Source: Flavobacteriales bacterium UBA852
GTDB lineage: Bacteria; Bacteroidota; Bacteroidia; Flavobacteriales_E; Vicingaceae
NCBI GenBank assembly: GCA_002295925.1
Contig: DBGO01000016.1
Location: 130,248-194,247 of the forward strand
Direction of reading: 5' to 3'
DNA length: 64,000 nucleotides
Part shown: positions 53,953 to 63,063 of the stretch, piece after piece
How the letters are laid out: the number at the start of each line of letters is the position of its first letter
Position numbering within the stretch: position 1 is the first letter of the stretch
Translations under genes and position numbers: made by a program
The notes under the pieces: model-generated
What the model saw: only the letters and a program-made list of their open reading frames with translations
Databases searched by the model: none
Told to the model about the DNA's origin: nothing

Positions 53953-55021
53953 ATTTTTCTTTATTCCTTTCTATAGTATGTCCCGGTCTTGACCATTTAG
54001 GCTTCTCCGCATTTAGTGGTTTTTCCTTGTAAGTCTCTTTTATTTGCGGTTTATCTCCTTTTTTATATGGTTTTGTGGGTTGCAATCCCAATAATGCAAA
54101 TAATTCAGCATCTTCATTTTCGCTTGGATTGGGCGTAGTTAAAAGTTTATCTCCGCTAAAAATTGAACCTGCTCCGGCCATAAAGCATAATGCCTGCCCT
54201 TCTTTACTCATTTGCGTACGTCCGGCACTTAAACGAATGGTTGAATCAGGTAATACGATGCGTGCTGTGGCTATCATTCTTACCACATCCCAAACAGGAA
54301 CAATTTCTTGTTCGTCAAGTGGTGTGCCTTCTACGGGTACTAACGCGTTGATGGGCACAGATTCAGGATGCGGGTTTAGTGCTGCCAAAGCAAGCAACAT
54401 TTTTGCCCGGTCTTCGACACTTTCGCCCATTCCGATTATACCGCCCGAACAAACTGTTAATCCTGCTTTTCTTGTGTTTTCAATGGTTTTAAAGCGGTCT
54501 TCATATCCACGAGTAGAGATGATTTCTTTATAATAATCTTCTGAAGTGTCCACATTGTGATTATACGCATACAAACCGGCATCGGCTAAGCGCTTTGCTT
54601 GACTTTCGGTAAGCATACCCAAGGTACAGCAAACTTCCATATCCATTTCGCGTACGGTTCGCACCATTTCCAATACATTATCAAATTCTTCATTATCGCG
54701 AACATTTCGCCACGCTGCTCCCATACAAACACGAGAACTGCCGCCTTCTTTAGCTTTTTGTGCCAATTCTCTTACTTCATCAACCGACATTAAGTCATTG
54801 CGCTGAATTTTTGTTTGATAACGTGCCGATTGAGGACAATAAGCACAATCCTCCGGACAACCGCCCGTTTTAACGGAAATCAATGTGCTCATTTGTACTT
54901 CTCGCGGATTATGATATTGACGGTGTACAGTAGCCGCTTCGTAGATTAATTCTATCAAAGGTTTATTATAAATATCCAAAATTTCATCTACTGTCCAATT
55001 ATGTTTTATTTTTGCTTCCAT
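53939..55021 (-). CDS. bioB: biotin synthase
   Basis: Radical SAM enzyme that inserts sulfur into dethiobiotin. 360 aa. The radical SAM cysteines are C55, C59 and C62 (GGCPEDCAYCPQS). Further motifs are GAAWRNVRDNEEFDNV, YNHNVDTSEDYY and the Arg/Cys region TIRLSAGRTQMS. A basic C-terminal extension of about 40 residues ends RNKEKYAKK, frequent in Bacteroidota. First gene of the bioB-F-D-A-ABC-F run, with a TATCTTTG promoter element 16 bases upstream. Secure. Confidence 0.96.
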   Translation of the reverse strand: MEAKIKHNWTVDEILDIYNKPLIELIYEAATVHRQYHNPREVQMSTLISVKTGGCPEDCAYCPQSARYQTKIQRNDLMSVDEVRELAQKAKEGGSSRVCMGAAWRNVRDNEEFDNVLEMVRTVREMDMEVCCTLGMLTESQAKRLADAGLYAYNHNVDTSEDYYKEIISTRGYEDRFKTIENTRKAGLTVCSGGIIGMGESVEDRAKMLLALAALNPHPESVPINALVPVEGTPLDEQEIVPVWDVVRMIATARIVLPDSTIRLSAGRTQMSKEGQALCFMAGAGSIFSGDKLLTTPNPSENEDAELFALLGLQPTKPYKKGDKPQIKETYKEKPLNAEKPKWSRPGHTIERNKEKYAKK

Positions 55022-55037
55022 TAAAAATTATTTTTGC

Positions 55038-55045
55038 CAAAGATA
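55038..55045 (-). promoter_or_regulatory. -7 promoter element TATCTTTG of the biotin operon
   Basis: Exact TAnnTTTG on the minus strand, ending 16 bases before the bioB ATG. No TTG at standard spacing and no visible BirA-type operator palindrome near it. Confidence 0.5.
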
Positions 55046-55120
55046 CAAGCTAAAACAAGAAAAATATATTGATTTGTATCATAATTTTTAAAAACTGCCA
55101 TAAAGAGAACAAAAAATATT

Positions 55121-56413
55121 TTGAAAAAAGTTTTAATCATAACCTATTATTGGCCGCCTGCTGGCGGTTCGGGCGTTCAGCGCTGGCTTAAATTTGTCAA
55201 ATACTTACCCGAATTTGGTGTAGAACCTTATATTTTAACGGTTAAACCGGAAAAAGCAAGTTATCCTGTTCTTGACGAAAGCTTATTGCAAGATGTGCCT
55301 GAAGATTTAAACATTTTCTATTCAAATATTATTGATGCCAATAATATTTATGCGGCAATATTTGGCAAAAAAGTACCTTATGGCAGTATTTCCAAGAATG
55401 AAAAAAAATCATTTGTCGGTAAATTAAGCAGTTTTATTCGTGCCAATGTTTTTGTGCCTGATTCAAGAATGTTATGGCACTTACACGCCAAACCAAAAGC
55501 ATTGGAAATTATCAATCAGTTTGATATTGATACGGTTGTAACCACAGGTCCGCCACAAAGCACCCATTTTGTCGGTTTAAAATTAAAAAAAGCTCTCCCC
55601 GATTTGAAATGGGTAGTTGATTTTAGAGACCCTTGGACAAAATCGTTTATCAATGATTTTTTGGACAGAACAAAGCGAACAATAAAAAAAGACCAACAAA
55701 ACGAGCAAAAAGTATTACAACTTGCCGATGAAATTATTTTGGTAAGTAAAGGTATGAAAGATGATTTTTCTATTCCATTAAAGAATTTCCATACCATTTA
55801 TAACGGATATGATGAAAACGATTTCATAAATGTTCATCAAAACAAAAATAATGCAAAATTTTCCATTAATTATGTTGGTACTTTCAAAGACAATCAATAT
55901 TTTGATTCTGTTTGGGATGCACTTGAAGAGTTAATGAAAGAAATACCGGAAATTGCCGATGATTTGGAAATAAACTTTGCCGGAATTGTTAACCCTTTAT
56001 TCAAAGAAAAAATAACTAAATATTCATTTAAAAATAAAATCAATTATATTGGATACGTGAGTCACCGGCAAGCGATTGAATATATGGTTTCGGCATCATT
56101 ATTATTTTTCCCGATACCACAAACTGAATACAATCATAATATTATTACCGGAAAGATTTTTGAATATTTAGCGTCCGCATCTCCCATTTTGGCTATTGGT
56201 CCTCCAAATGGAATTGCTGCCGAAATTTTAGCCGAATGTGAACGCAAATCAATGATTGAGTATCAAAATAAAGAAGCCATAAAAAAACAAATTTTGGAAG
56301 AGTATCAGTATTGGAAAGCAAACGGAAACAGAAAAGTAAAAAACAACTTGCATCAAAAATACAGCCGTAAAAATCAAACAAAAGCATTAACTGAAATTCT
56401 AAAAAAGAAATAA
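55121..56413 (+). CDS. glycosyltransferase, GT4-like
   Basis: 430 aa GT-B protein. It begins KKVLIITYYWPPAGGSGVQRWLKF with the glycine-rich GGSGVQR loop of GT4 enzymes. The C-terminal half shows ILVSKGMKDDF, the SINYVGTFK strand, INYIGYVSHRQAIEYM and a KIFEYLASASPILAIGP nucleotide-sugar-binding segment with the ExxxA-like pattern. The start is TTG 55121; no ATG is available near the conserved N-terminus. Followed two bases later by the beta-propeller gene. Donor and acceptor are unknown. Confidence 0.85.
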   Translation: MKKVLIITYYWPPAGGSGVQRWLKFVKYLPEFGVEPYILTVKPEKASYPVLDESLLQDVPEDLNIFYSNIIDANNIYAAIFGKKVPYGSISKNEKKSFVGKLSSFIRANVFVPDSRMLWHLHAKPKALEIINQFDIDTVVTTGPPQSTHFVGLKLKKALPDLKWVVDFRDPWTKSFINDFLDRTKRTIKKDQQNEQKVLQLADEIILVSKGMKDDFSIPLKNFHTIYNGYDENDFINVHQNKNNAKFSINYVGTFKDNQYFDSVWDALEELMKEIPEIADDLEINFAGIVNPLFKEKITKYSFKNKINYIGYVSHRQAIEYMVSASLLFFPIPQTEYNHNIITGKIFEYLASASPILAIGPPNGIAAEILAECERKSMIEYQNKEAIKKQILEEYQYWKANGNRKVKNNLHQKYSRKNQTKALTEILKKK

Positions 56414-56414
56414 A

Positions 56415-57536
56415 ATGACAAAAAACAACATACAAATCTCCGATTTTAAGAAAAGCAACAACTTTTTACCTTCAAAAATTCAATTGGCTGTAACAATTAA
56501 AAGTTTTGATTTGCAAGCCATTCGTCAGCGATATATACAATCTGTAAAAACCGGTAAAGGAACTGTGGGGAGTGTTGAAAAAAGACCTTCTCATTTGGGA
56601 GGATTGGCTTTTTTGACAATAGAAAACGGTAAAATCATTAATGAAGAAATGCCTGTTCAATGTAAAGAACCGCGAGGCATTGACATTCGCAAAAACACAT
56701 TTGCTTTTTCATCCGAAAACAAGGTAATTGTTACAGAAAACGATAAAACGTACACTTGTGAAAATCCGTGGTTTTCATACATTCATACGGTAAAACTTTC
56801 ACCTTTTAATCCCGATTTGCTTTTGCTCTCTTCTTCCGGCTTGGATACGATTTTTGAAATCAATTTTAAAATCGGAGAAGTGGTGCGAGAATGGTGCGCT
56901 TGGGAAAATGGGTTCAATATTTCGTATTACAAAAATGAAGGCACATTATTTTTAACTAGAAATAAAGAAGAGGCCGCTCAATTTAAAAAAGAAGGCCTGA
57001 ATTATTTATACATTGAAAATCCGGCAGAAGATTTTTTACCTACGGCAAAACGGGCGGCGTTTATCAATTCGGTTGCTTATCATCCCACCGATGAGAATAA
57101 AATTTTAGCCACTTTTTTTCACGAAGGAACTGTTCGTGAGATAGATTTAAACAGTGGTAAATCAACAATAGTATTAGACGGTATGAACAGTCCGCATGGC
57201 GGAATGATGTTGAATAGCAATACTTTAATGGTTACCAACACACGAGGCGGAGAAGTATTACTCAAACAAAACGATGCAATTACGGCTTACGATTTTAAAC
57301 AGTTGCCCGGTAAACCCGATTATCTTCAAGATAAAGAGTGGATTCAAAATTCGGCTTTTTATGGCGACAACATTATTTCAATCGATTCGAATCGGAACAG
57401 CTTTGTTATTTTTAATCCCAAGACCAAAGAATATATTCTTGTTCCATACAACGAAAATTGGGCAGTGCAAGATATTATCGCAGGTGACTTTAACCTCTTG
57501 CAAACCATTGATTTTCAATCTTTACAAAAACTATAA
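56415..57536 (+). CDS. beta-propeller-like protein, unknown function
   Basis: 373 aa without signal peptide. The sequence has repeated four-strand blade-like units such as RGIDIRKNTFAFSSENKVIV, IHTVKLSPFNPDLLLLSSSGLDTIFEI, NSVAYHPTDENKILATFFHEGTVREIDLNSG and MNSPHGGMMLNSNTLMVTNT. This resembles NHL/SMP-30-type propellers but I do not recognise a named family. It follows the glycosyltransferase by two bases, so a link with a glycan pathway is likely but unproven. Confidence 0.65.
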   Translation: MTKNNIQISDFKKSNNFLPSKIQLAVTIKSFDLQAIRQRYIQSVKTGKGTVGSVEKRPSHLGGLAFLTIENGKIINEEMPVQCKEPRGIDIRKNTFAFSSENKVIVTENDKTYTCENPWFSYIHTVKLSPFNPDLLLLSSSGLDTIFEINFKIGEVVREWCAWENGFNISYYKNEGTLFLTRNKEEAAQFKKEGLNYLYIENPAEDFLPTAKRAAFINSVAYHPTDENKILATFFHEGTVREIDLNSGKSTIVLDGMNSPHGGMMLNSNTLMVTNTRGGEVLLKQNDAITAYDFKQLPGKPDYLQDKEWIQNSAFYGDNIISIDSNRNSFVIFNPKTKEYILVPYNENWAVQDIIAGDFNLLQTIDFQSLQKL

Positions 57537-57560
57537 AAGCGACTGTGAAAGTCGCTTTTT
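57536..57560. terminator. bidirectional terminator after the beta-propeller gene
   Basis: 9 bp stem AAAGCGACT/AGTCGCTTT with a five-base loop and T runs on both strands. The left arm begins in the stop codon of the plus-strand gene; the convergent gene ends at 57586. Confidence 0.88.
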
Positions 57561-57585
57561 ATAGTTAAACTTTGACAGGTTTATT

Positions 57586-58053
57586 TTATCTTATCTCCCC
57601 TTCTTGTTCCATTGCCATCAATTCGGTTTCTTCAATTTGATAAATAACCAACATCTTTTTATATTTTCTTTCAATATTATTGGCTAAATCTTCATTATTT
57701 CCCAATTTCAATAAAATTTTGTTCAGTTTTCGTTTATTGTAACGCAATCTCATCCATGCTCCTTTTACAAATAAAGGTGAGGTTACCATTATGGCAAGTC
57801 CACCGGCTAAAGGAACTACAGGAGTCACAGCTGCCGATAAGGGTAAAAAAGACATATACGTGCCGGCACTCTCTCGTTTATTAAAGAATACATCTATTAT
57901 TGCCAAAGCCGTGTCATTTTTGCCATATTTTTTGGCAAATTCCTCATAACTAATCTTATGCGATTTTTTTAGCTCATCTTTTTGAAAAGATTGCGCTTGA
58001 GCAAATGAAATAAAAATGAATACCAAAAGTAAAGTTGTTGCAATTGTTTTCAT
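57586..58053 (-). CDS. small exported/membrane protein, unknown function
   Basis: 155 aa. A signal peptide ends at AQAQ (about residue 21). Then KISYEEFAKKYGKNDTALAIIDVFF, a hydrophobic helix at about 68-92 (LSAAVTPVVPLAGGLAIMVTSPL), a basic stretch MRLRYNKRKLNKILLKLG and a helical acidic end. Not recognised. Single gene between convergent and divergent neighbours. Confidence 0.7.
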   Translation of the reverse strand: MKTIATTLLLVFIFISFAQAQSFQKDELKKSHKISYEEFAKKYGKNDTALAIIDVFFNKRESAGTYMSFLPLSAAVTPVVPLAGGLAIMVTSPLFVKGAWMRLRYNKRKLNKILLKLGNNEDLANNIERKYKKMLVIYQIEETELMAMEQEGEIR

Positions 58054-58200
58054 AGTTAGTTTGTTTAATTGGTTTTATCAAAGTTGAATAATTTTTAAAG
58101 GGTTTTTGCCGCTGATATGACGTAAATTTCAATCGGTAAAATTCACATCGTTCATACTACTTTTTTTCATCAAAATAATGATTTCGGTAAATTTCCGTTG

Positions 58201-58208
58201 TAACTTTG
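58201..58208 (+). promoter_or_regulatory. -7 promoter element TAACTTTG of mfd
   Basis: Exact TAnnTTTG ending five bases before the ATG at 58214. It lies downstream of the in-frame ATG at 58178, which supports 58214 as the start. No -33 TTG in place. Confidence 0.5.
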
Positions 58209-58213
58209 CATAT

Positions 58214-61200
58214 ATGAATCTAAGTGATTTAAAGTATCTGTATTCTCAAAGTGGTAATGTAAAGCAAATCCGGGATTTACTTTCTCAACAAAAGGATGTT
58301 AAAATTCACCTTAAAGGATTAGCCGGCAGTCAATTAAGTTTTTATGCCAATGCGCTTTACAACACTCAAAATCAAGCACATCTTTTCATTGCCCAAGACA
58401 AAGAAGAAGCCGCTTATTTGCTAAATGATTTGGAAAACCTTGTCGGAAAAGAGCATGTTTTATTTTTTCCTTCTTCATACAAAAGGCCTTACCAAGTAGA
58501 AGAAATTGACAATGCCAACGTAATGCTTCGCACAGAAGTGCTGACCGAATTAAACAATAATAAAAACTATTTAATTGTTACCTATCCCGAAGCGCTGCGC
58601 GAAAAAGTCATAGACAAACAACAATTGCAACAAAATGCGCTGGTTATCAATAAAAATGACTCCCTTTCATTGGATTTTATTAATGAAGTATTGTTTGATT
58701 ACGGATTTGAACGTGTTGATTTTGTTTCCAAACCCGGCGAATACGCTATTCGAGGTGGAATTGTTGACGTATTCAGCTTTGCTAACGAAAATCCTTACCG
58801 TATAGAATTTTTTGGTGATGATGTTGAGTCTATCCGTATGTTTGATGTTGTATCGCAAACCAGTATTGGCGATGTCAATAAAATAACCGTGGTCCCCAAC
58901 ACGCAATCTGCTAATGAACAATCTGACGAATACAAGAGAGTTTCATTAATCGAATATATCCAAACGCCAATTATTTGGGCAAAAAGCGCCGCTCACCTTT
59001 TGGAATATTTGGATGAATCCTATGATAAAGCAAAAGAAATTTTTGAACGCAAAAAAGAAAATTCACCGCTAAAGCATCTTCCACCGGAACAATTATTTGT
59101 CAACAAAACGGAAATTGAGCAATTATTGGCTGAAAATTCTTTAATTGAATACGGGCTTTCTGCTTATTTTAACTATGCTGTTGAATTTGAAATTAATGCC
59201 GAACCACAACACAGTTTTAATAAAAACTTTCACCTTTTTGCACAAGAGCTTATTCATAATACAGAAAAAGGATACCAGTCCATTTTTTTGGCCGACAGTT
59301 TAAAGCAAACAGAGCGTTTGGAAGAAATAATGGAAGGTATTGTTCAAGAACCCGAATTTGAAGGAAAAGAAATCCGGTTTAAGAGTTTATATATTACGTT
59401 AGCCGGCGGATTTATCGATAAACAACTGAAAATTGCCTGCTATACCGACCACGAATTATTCAACCGTTATCATCGCTTTCATTTGCGCGACAAAGCTCGA
59501 ACAAAAGCCAAAGAATTTTCGCTAAAAGACCTGAACAGCTTACAAAAAGGCGACTATGTAACGCACATTGACCACGGCGTAGGTAAATTCAGCGGACTCG
59601 AAAAAATCGAGGTCAACGGTAAAAAGCAAGAAGCAATAAGAATCATTTATGCCAATAATGATATTTTATATGTCAGCATACATTCTTTGCATAAAATCTC
59701 TAAATATACCGGAAAAGAAGGTGCGCCGCCAAGAATTGACCGATTGGGCTCAAACCATTGGAAAAAAGCCAAGCAAAAAGCAAAATCGAAGGTAAAAGAA
59801 ATTGCCTACGACTTAATAAAATTATATGCTAAACGAAAAGCAAGCAAAGGGTTTGCCTTTTCTCCCGATACTTATTTACAACACGAGTTGGAAGCCTCTT
59901 TCTTATACGAAGACACTCCAGACCAATACAAAGCCACCGAAGATGTTAAGCGCGACATGGAAAAACCTTACCCAATGGACCGATTGGTATGTGGAGATGT
60001 AGGTTTTGGCAAAACAGAAGTGGCTATCCGGGCGGCATTTAAAGCCGTTGCCGACAATAAACAAGTTGCCGTATTGGTACCCACAACCATTTTGGCTCTG
60101 CAACATTACAAAACATTCAAAAAGCGATTAAAAGATTTTCCTTGCACCGTAGATTATATCAACCGGTTTAAAACTAGCAAACAACAAAAAGAAACACTTA
60201 AAAAGTTAAAAGAAGGCAAAGTCGATATTCTGATAGGCACACACCGAATTGTTGGTAAAGATGTAGAATTTAACGATTTAGGATTACTCATTATTGATGA
60301 AGAACAAAAATTTGGAGTAGCGGTTAAAGATAAACTCAAAACCTTTAAAGCCAATGTAGATACGCTTACACTTACTGCCACACCTATTCCACGAACTTTG
60401 CAGTTTTCATTAATGCAAGCACGTGATTTATCTGTTATCAATACACCACCACCCAACCGGCAACCGGTAATTACCGAATTACACAGATTTAACGAAGAAA
60501 TTATTCGCGACGCCATTACTTACGAAGTAAACCGAAACGGTCAAGTATTTTTTATTCACAACAGAGTTGAAAACATCAAAGAAATTGCCGGAATGATTCA
60601 GCGCCTTTGCCCTGATGTGAAAGTTTTGGTCGCTCACGGGCAAATGAAAGGTCCTGAATTGGAGCAAAAAATGATGTCTTTTGTCGAGCACGAATTTGAT
60701 GTGTTGGTTGCCACAACCATTATTGAGTCGGGTTTGGATATACCCAATGCCAACACCATTATTATCAACAATGCACATTATTTCGGTTTAAGCGATTTAC
60801 ATCAAATGCGTGGACGTGTAGGTCGTTCCAATAAAAAAGCATTCTGTTATTTACTTGCCCCACCACTTACCTCATTAACCCCCGAAGCACGCAAGCGCTT
60901 GACAGCCATTGAACAATTCTCCGATTTAGGCAGTGGTTTTCAGATAGCAATGCGCGATTTAGATATACGAGGGGCCGGAAATTTATTGGGTGGCGAACAA
61001 AGTGGGTTTATATCCGAAATTGGCTTTGATACGTATCAGAAAATTCTAAACGAAGCCATTGAAGAGTTAAAAGAAACCGAATTTAAAGATTTATACCGCG
61101 AAAAAGAAAATAAAGAAAAAGCATTTGTTAAAGATTGTCAAATTGAAACCGATTTATCCATTCTCATTCCCGATGACTACATAAATAATGTTGCCGAACG

Positions 61201-61606
61201 ATTTAAAATTTACAAACGGATAGACGAGGCAAACACCAATGAAGAACTTAACGACATTAAACAAGAAATGGCTGACCGTTTTGGCGATATTCCCGAAAAT
61301 ACAATCGAATTGTTTAATGCTGTAAAACTGCGTTGGCGTGCTATGGAATTGGGTATTGAAAAGATTGTGTTAAAAAACAACACACTTCTCACCTACTTCG
61401 TTTCCAACCCAGAGTCCGACTATTATTCAACACCTGTTTTTAGTGCTGTTTTACAATTTGTTCAACAAAATGCCAATCGTTGCAATATGAAACAAAAAGA
61501 AACACGACTTTGGGTAAATTTCAAACAAGTAGAAAGCATTGAACAAGCGCTGGGAATTTTAAATGAGATTCCTGTAAATAAAAATCTGAAAACATTAAAC
61601 GTTTAA
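58214..61606 (+). CDS. mfd: transcription-repair coupling factor
   Basis: Translocase that removes stalled RNA polymerase and recruits UvrA. 1130 aa from ATG 58214 (MNLSDLKYLYSQ); an earlier in-frame ATG at 58178 adds 12 residues but lies before the promoter element. UvrB-like N-terminal domains (about 1-330), the RNA-polymerase-interacting domain (LQKGDYVTHIDHGVGKFSGLEKI), RecG-type helicase with Walker A GDVGFGKTE, motif II IDEEQ, TATPIPRTLQFS and RGRVGRSNKKAFCYLL, then the TRCF C-terminal domain. Secure. Confidence 0.95.
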   Translation: MNLSDLKYLYSQSGNVKQIRDLLSQQKDVKIHLKGLAGSQLSFYANALYNTQNQAHLFIAQDKEEAAYLLNDLENLVGKEHVLFFPSSYKRPYQVEEIDNANVMLRTEVLTELNNNKNYLIVTYPEALREKVIDKQQLQQNALVINKNDSLSLDFINEVLFDYGFERVDFVSKPGEYAIRGGIVDVFSFANENPYRIEFFGDDVESIRMFDVVSQTSIGDVNKITVVPNTQSANEQSDEYKRVSLIEYIQTPIIWAKSAAHLLEYLDESYDKAKEIFERKKENSPLKHLPPEQLFVNKTEIEQLLAENSLIEYGLSAYFNYAVEFEINAEPQHSFNKNFHLFAQELIHNTEKGYQSIFLADSLKQTERLEEIMEGIVQEPEFEGKEIRFKSLYITLAGGFIDKQLKIACYTDHELFNRYHRFHLRDKARTKAKEFSLKDLNSLQKGDYVTHIDHGVGKFSGLEKIEVNGKKQEAIRIIYANNDILYVSIHSLHKISKYTGKEGAPPRIDRLGSNHWKKAKQKAKSKVKEIAYDLIKLYAKRKASKGFAFSPDTYLQHELEASFLYEDTPDQYKATEDVKRDMEKPYPMDRLVCGDVGFGKTEVAIRAAFKAVADNKQVAVLVPTTILALQHYKTFKKRLKDFPCTVDYINRFKTSKQQKETLKKLKEGKVDILIGTHRIVGKDVEFNDLGLLIIDEEQKFGVAVKDKLKTFKANVDTLTLTATPIPRTLQFSLMQARDLSVINTPPPNRQPVITELHRFNEEIIRDAITYEVNRNGQVFFIHNRVENIKEIAGMIQRLCPDVKVLVAHGQMKGPELEQKMMSFVEHEFDVLVATTIIESGLDIPNANTIIINNAHYFGLSDLHQMRGRVGRSNKKAFCYLLAPPLTSLTPEARKRLTAIEQFSDLGSGFQIAMRDLDIRGAGNLLGGEQSGFISEIGFDTYQKILNEAIEELKETEFKDLYREKENKEKAFVKDCQIETDLSILIPDDYINNVAERFKIYKRIDEANTNEELNDIKQEMADRFGDIPENTIELFNAVKLRWRAMELGIEKIVLKNNTLLTYFVSNPESDYYSTPVFSAVLQFVQQNANRCNMKQKETRLWVNFKQVESIEQALGILNEIPVNKNLKTLNV

Positions 61607-61669
61607 ATAATAAACAGCTTCCTGTTCACTAAAAAAACAATAATAATTTTTTATTGACCGAATTAAGAC

Positions 61670-61677
61670 TAAATTTG
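61670..61677 (+). promoter_or_regulatory. -7 promoter element TAAATTTG before the alpha-oxoamine synthase gene
   Basis: Exact TAnnTTTG, 20 bases before the ATG at 61698. A TTG lies 13 bases upstream, closer than normal. Confidence 0.45.
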
Positions 61678-61697
61678 CACTTTAAATTTTATTACAA

Positions 61698-62945
61698 ATG
61701 AAAGATATTTTTGAAAAAATACAAGTAAATCTTGGTCCGTTGGGGCAACATTCAAAACAAGCGCACGGTTATTTTACTTTCCCAAAATTAGAGGGAGAAA
61801 TTGCCAACCGTATGCAATTCCGCGGAAAAGAAGTATTGCAATGGAGCTTAAACAACTACCTTGGATTAGCCAATCACCCTGAAATTCGTAAAGTTGATGC
61901 CGAAGCATCAAAAGATTGGGGTTTGGGTTATCCGATGGGTGCCCGTATGATGTCGGGCAACACAAAATACCACGAAGAGTTTGAAGCGCAATTAGCTGAA
62001 TTTGAACAAAAAGAAGATGCCATACTTTTAAACTTCGGTTACCAAGGAATGGTATCGGCTATCGACAGTTTAGTTGACCGTAACGATGTAATCGTTTACG
62101 ATGCCGAGTCGCACGCCTGCATCATTGATGGTGTTCGCTTGCACCAAGGAAAACGCTTTGTTTTTCAACACAATGATATTGAAAGTTTAGAAAAACAATT
62201 GGAAAGAGCCGCTCGCATTGTAGAAGTTACCAATGGCGGTATTTTGGTAATTACCGAAGGGGTTTTCGGAATGAGCGGAAACCAAGGTAAATTAAAAGAA
62301 ATTATTGCTCTTAAAGATAAAGTACCTTTCCGTTTATTTGTTGATGATGCACACGGATTTGGAACTATGGGTGCTACCGGAATGGGAACCGGCGAAGCTC
62401 AAGGCGTGCAAGACGGAATTGATATTTACTTCGGAACGTTTGCAAAAGCAATGGCAAGTATTGGCGGTTTTATCGCCAGCGACGAATATGTAATTAATTA
62501 TTTACGATACAATATGCGTTCGCAAATTTTTGCCAAATCATTACCCCTGCCCTTGGTAATTGGCGGTATGAAACGCTTGGAAATGCTGAGAACAAAACCC
62601 GAGTTACGCGAAAAATTGTGGACTATTGTTAACGCATTACAATCAGGATTGAAAGATGCCGGCTTTAATATTGGTACAACAAACACACAAGTTACACCTG
62701 TTATTTTACAAGGTGATGTGAACGAAGCTACCAATTTGGTAATGGATTTACGCGAAAATTACGGATTGTTCTGTTCTATCGTAATATATCCGGTTGTACC
62801 AAAAGGAATCATCATGTTACGATTAATACCAACGGCAATGCATACCTTAGAAGATGTTAAATACACCGTAGATACATTCTCTAAAATCCGTGAAAAATTG
62901 AAAAACGGAGAATATGCAACCGGTGAATTTGCTAAAGTTCAGTAA
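61698..62945 (+). CDS. alpha-oxoamine synthase, probable serine palmitoyltransferase
   Basis: 415 aa PLP enzyme of the BioF/Kbl/SPT family. Features: WSLNNYLGLANHPEIRK, GARMMSGNTKYHEEFE, DAESHACIIDGVR, the TEGVFGMSGN and DDAHGFGTMG motifs and the PLP lysine in FGTFAKAMASIGGF. Bacteroidota make sphingolipids and this sequence type is the one usually taken as their serine palmitoyltransferase; 2-amino-3-ketobutyrate CoA ligase is the main alternative. No threonine dehydrogenase or other sphingolipid gene is nearby to decide. Single gene with promoter and terminator. Confidence 0.82.
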   Translation: MKDIFEKIQVNLGPLGQHSKQAHGYFTFPKLEGEIANRMQFRGKEVLQWSLNNYLGLANHPEIRKVDAEASKDWGLGYPMGARMMSGNTKYHEEFEAQLAEFEQKEDAILLNFGYQGMVSAIDSLVDRNDVIVYDAESHACIIDGVRLHQGKRFVFQHNDIESLEKQLERAARIVEVTNGGILVITEGVFGMSGNQGKLKEIIALKDKVPFRLFVDDAHGFGTMGATGMGTGEAQGVQDGIDIYFGTFAKAMASIGGFIASDEYVINYLRYNMRSQIFAKSLPLPLVIGGMKRLEMLRTKPELREKLWTIVNALQSGLKDAGFNIGTTNTQVTPVILQGDVNEATNLVMDLRENYGLFCSIVIYPVVPKGIIMLRLIPTAMHTLEDVKYTVDTFSKIREKLKNGEYATGEFAKVQ

Positions 62946-62971
62946 AGAAATAAATTCACTTTATAATTTTC

Positions 62972-63003
62972 AAACCGCTTCTTTTATCACGAAGCGGTTT
63001 TTT
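62972..63003 (+). terminator. terminator after the alpha-oxoamine synthase gene
   Basis: Stem AAACCGCTTC/GAAGCGGTTT with a nine-base loop and a T run, 27 bases after the stop. Confidence 0.88.
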
Positions 63004-63050
63004 GTTGATATTTATCAAAAGAATTAAATTCACAAAACCGTTTTATCGGG

Positions 63051-63058
63051 TAACTTTG
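63051..63058 (+). promoter_or_regulatory. -7 promoter element TAACTTTG of recF
   Basis: Exact TAnnTTTG ending five bases before the recF ATG at 63064. The spacing is the same as at dnaX and mfd. Confidence 0.5.
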
Positions 63059-63063
63059 TTAAG

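Noticed and set aside
58178..58213. Earlier start for mfd at ATG 58178
   Set aside because: It lies upstream of the exact -7 box at 58201-58208 and adds residues that do not resemble the family; 58214 is preferred.
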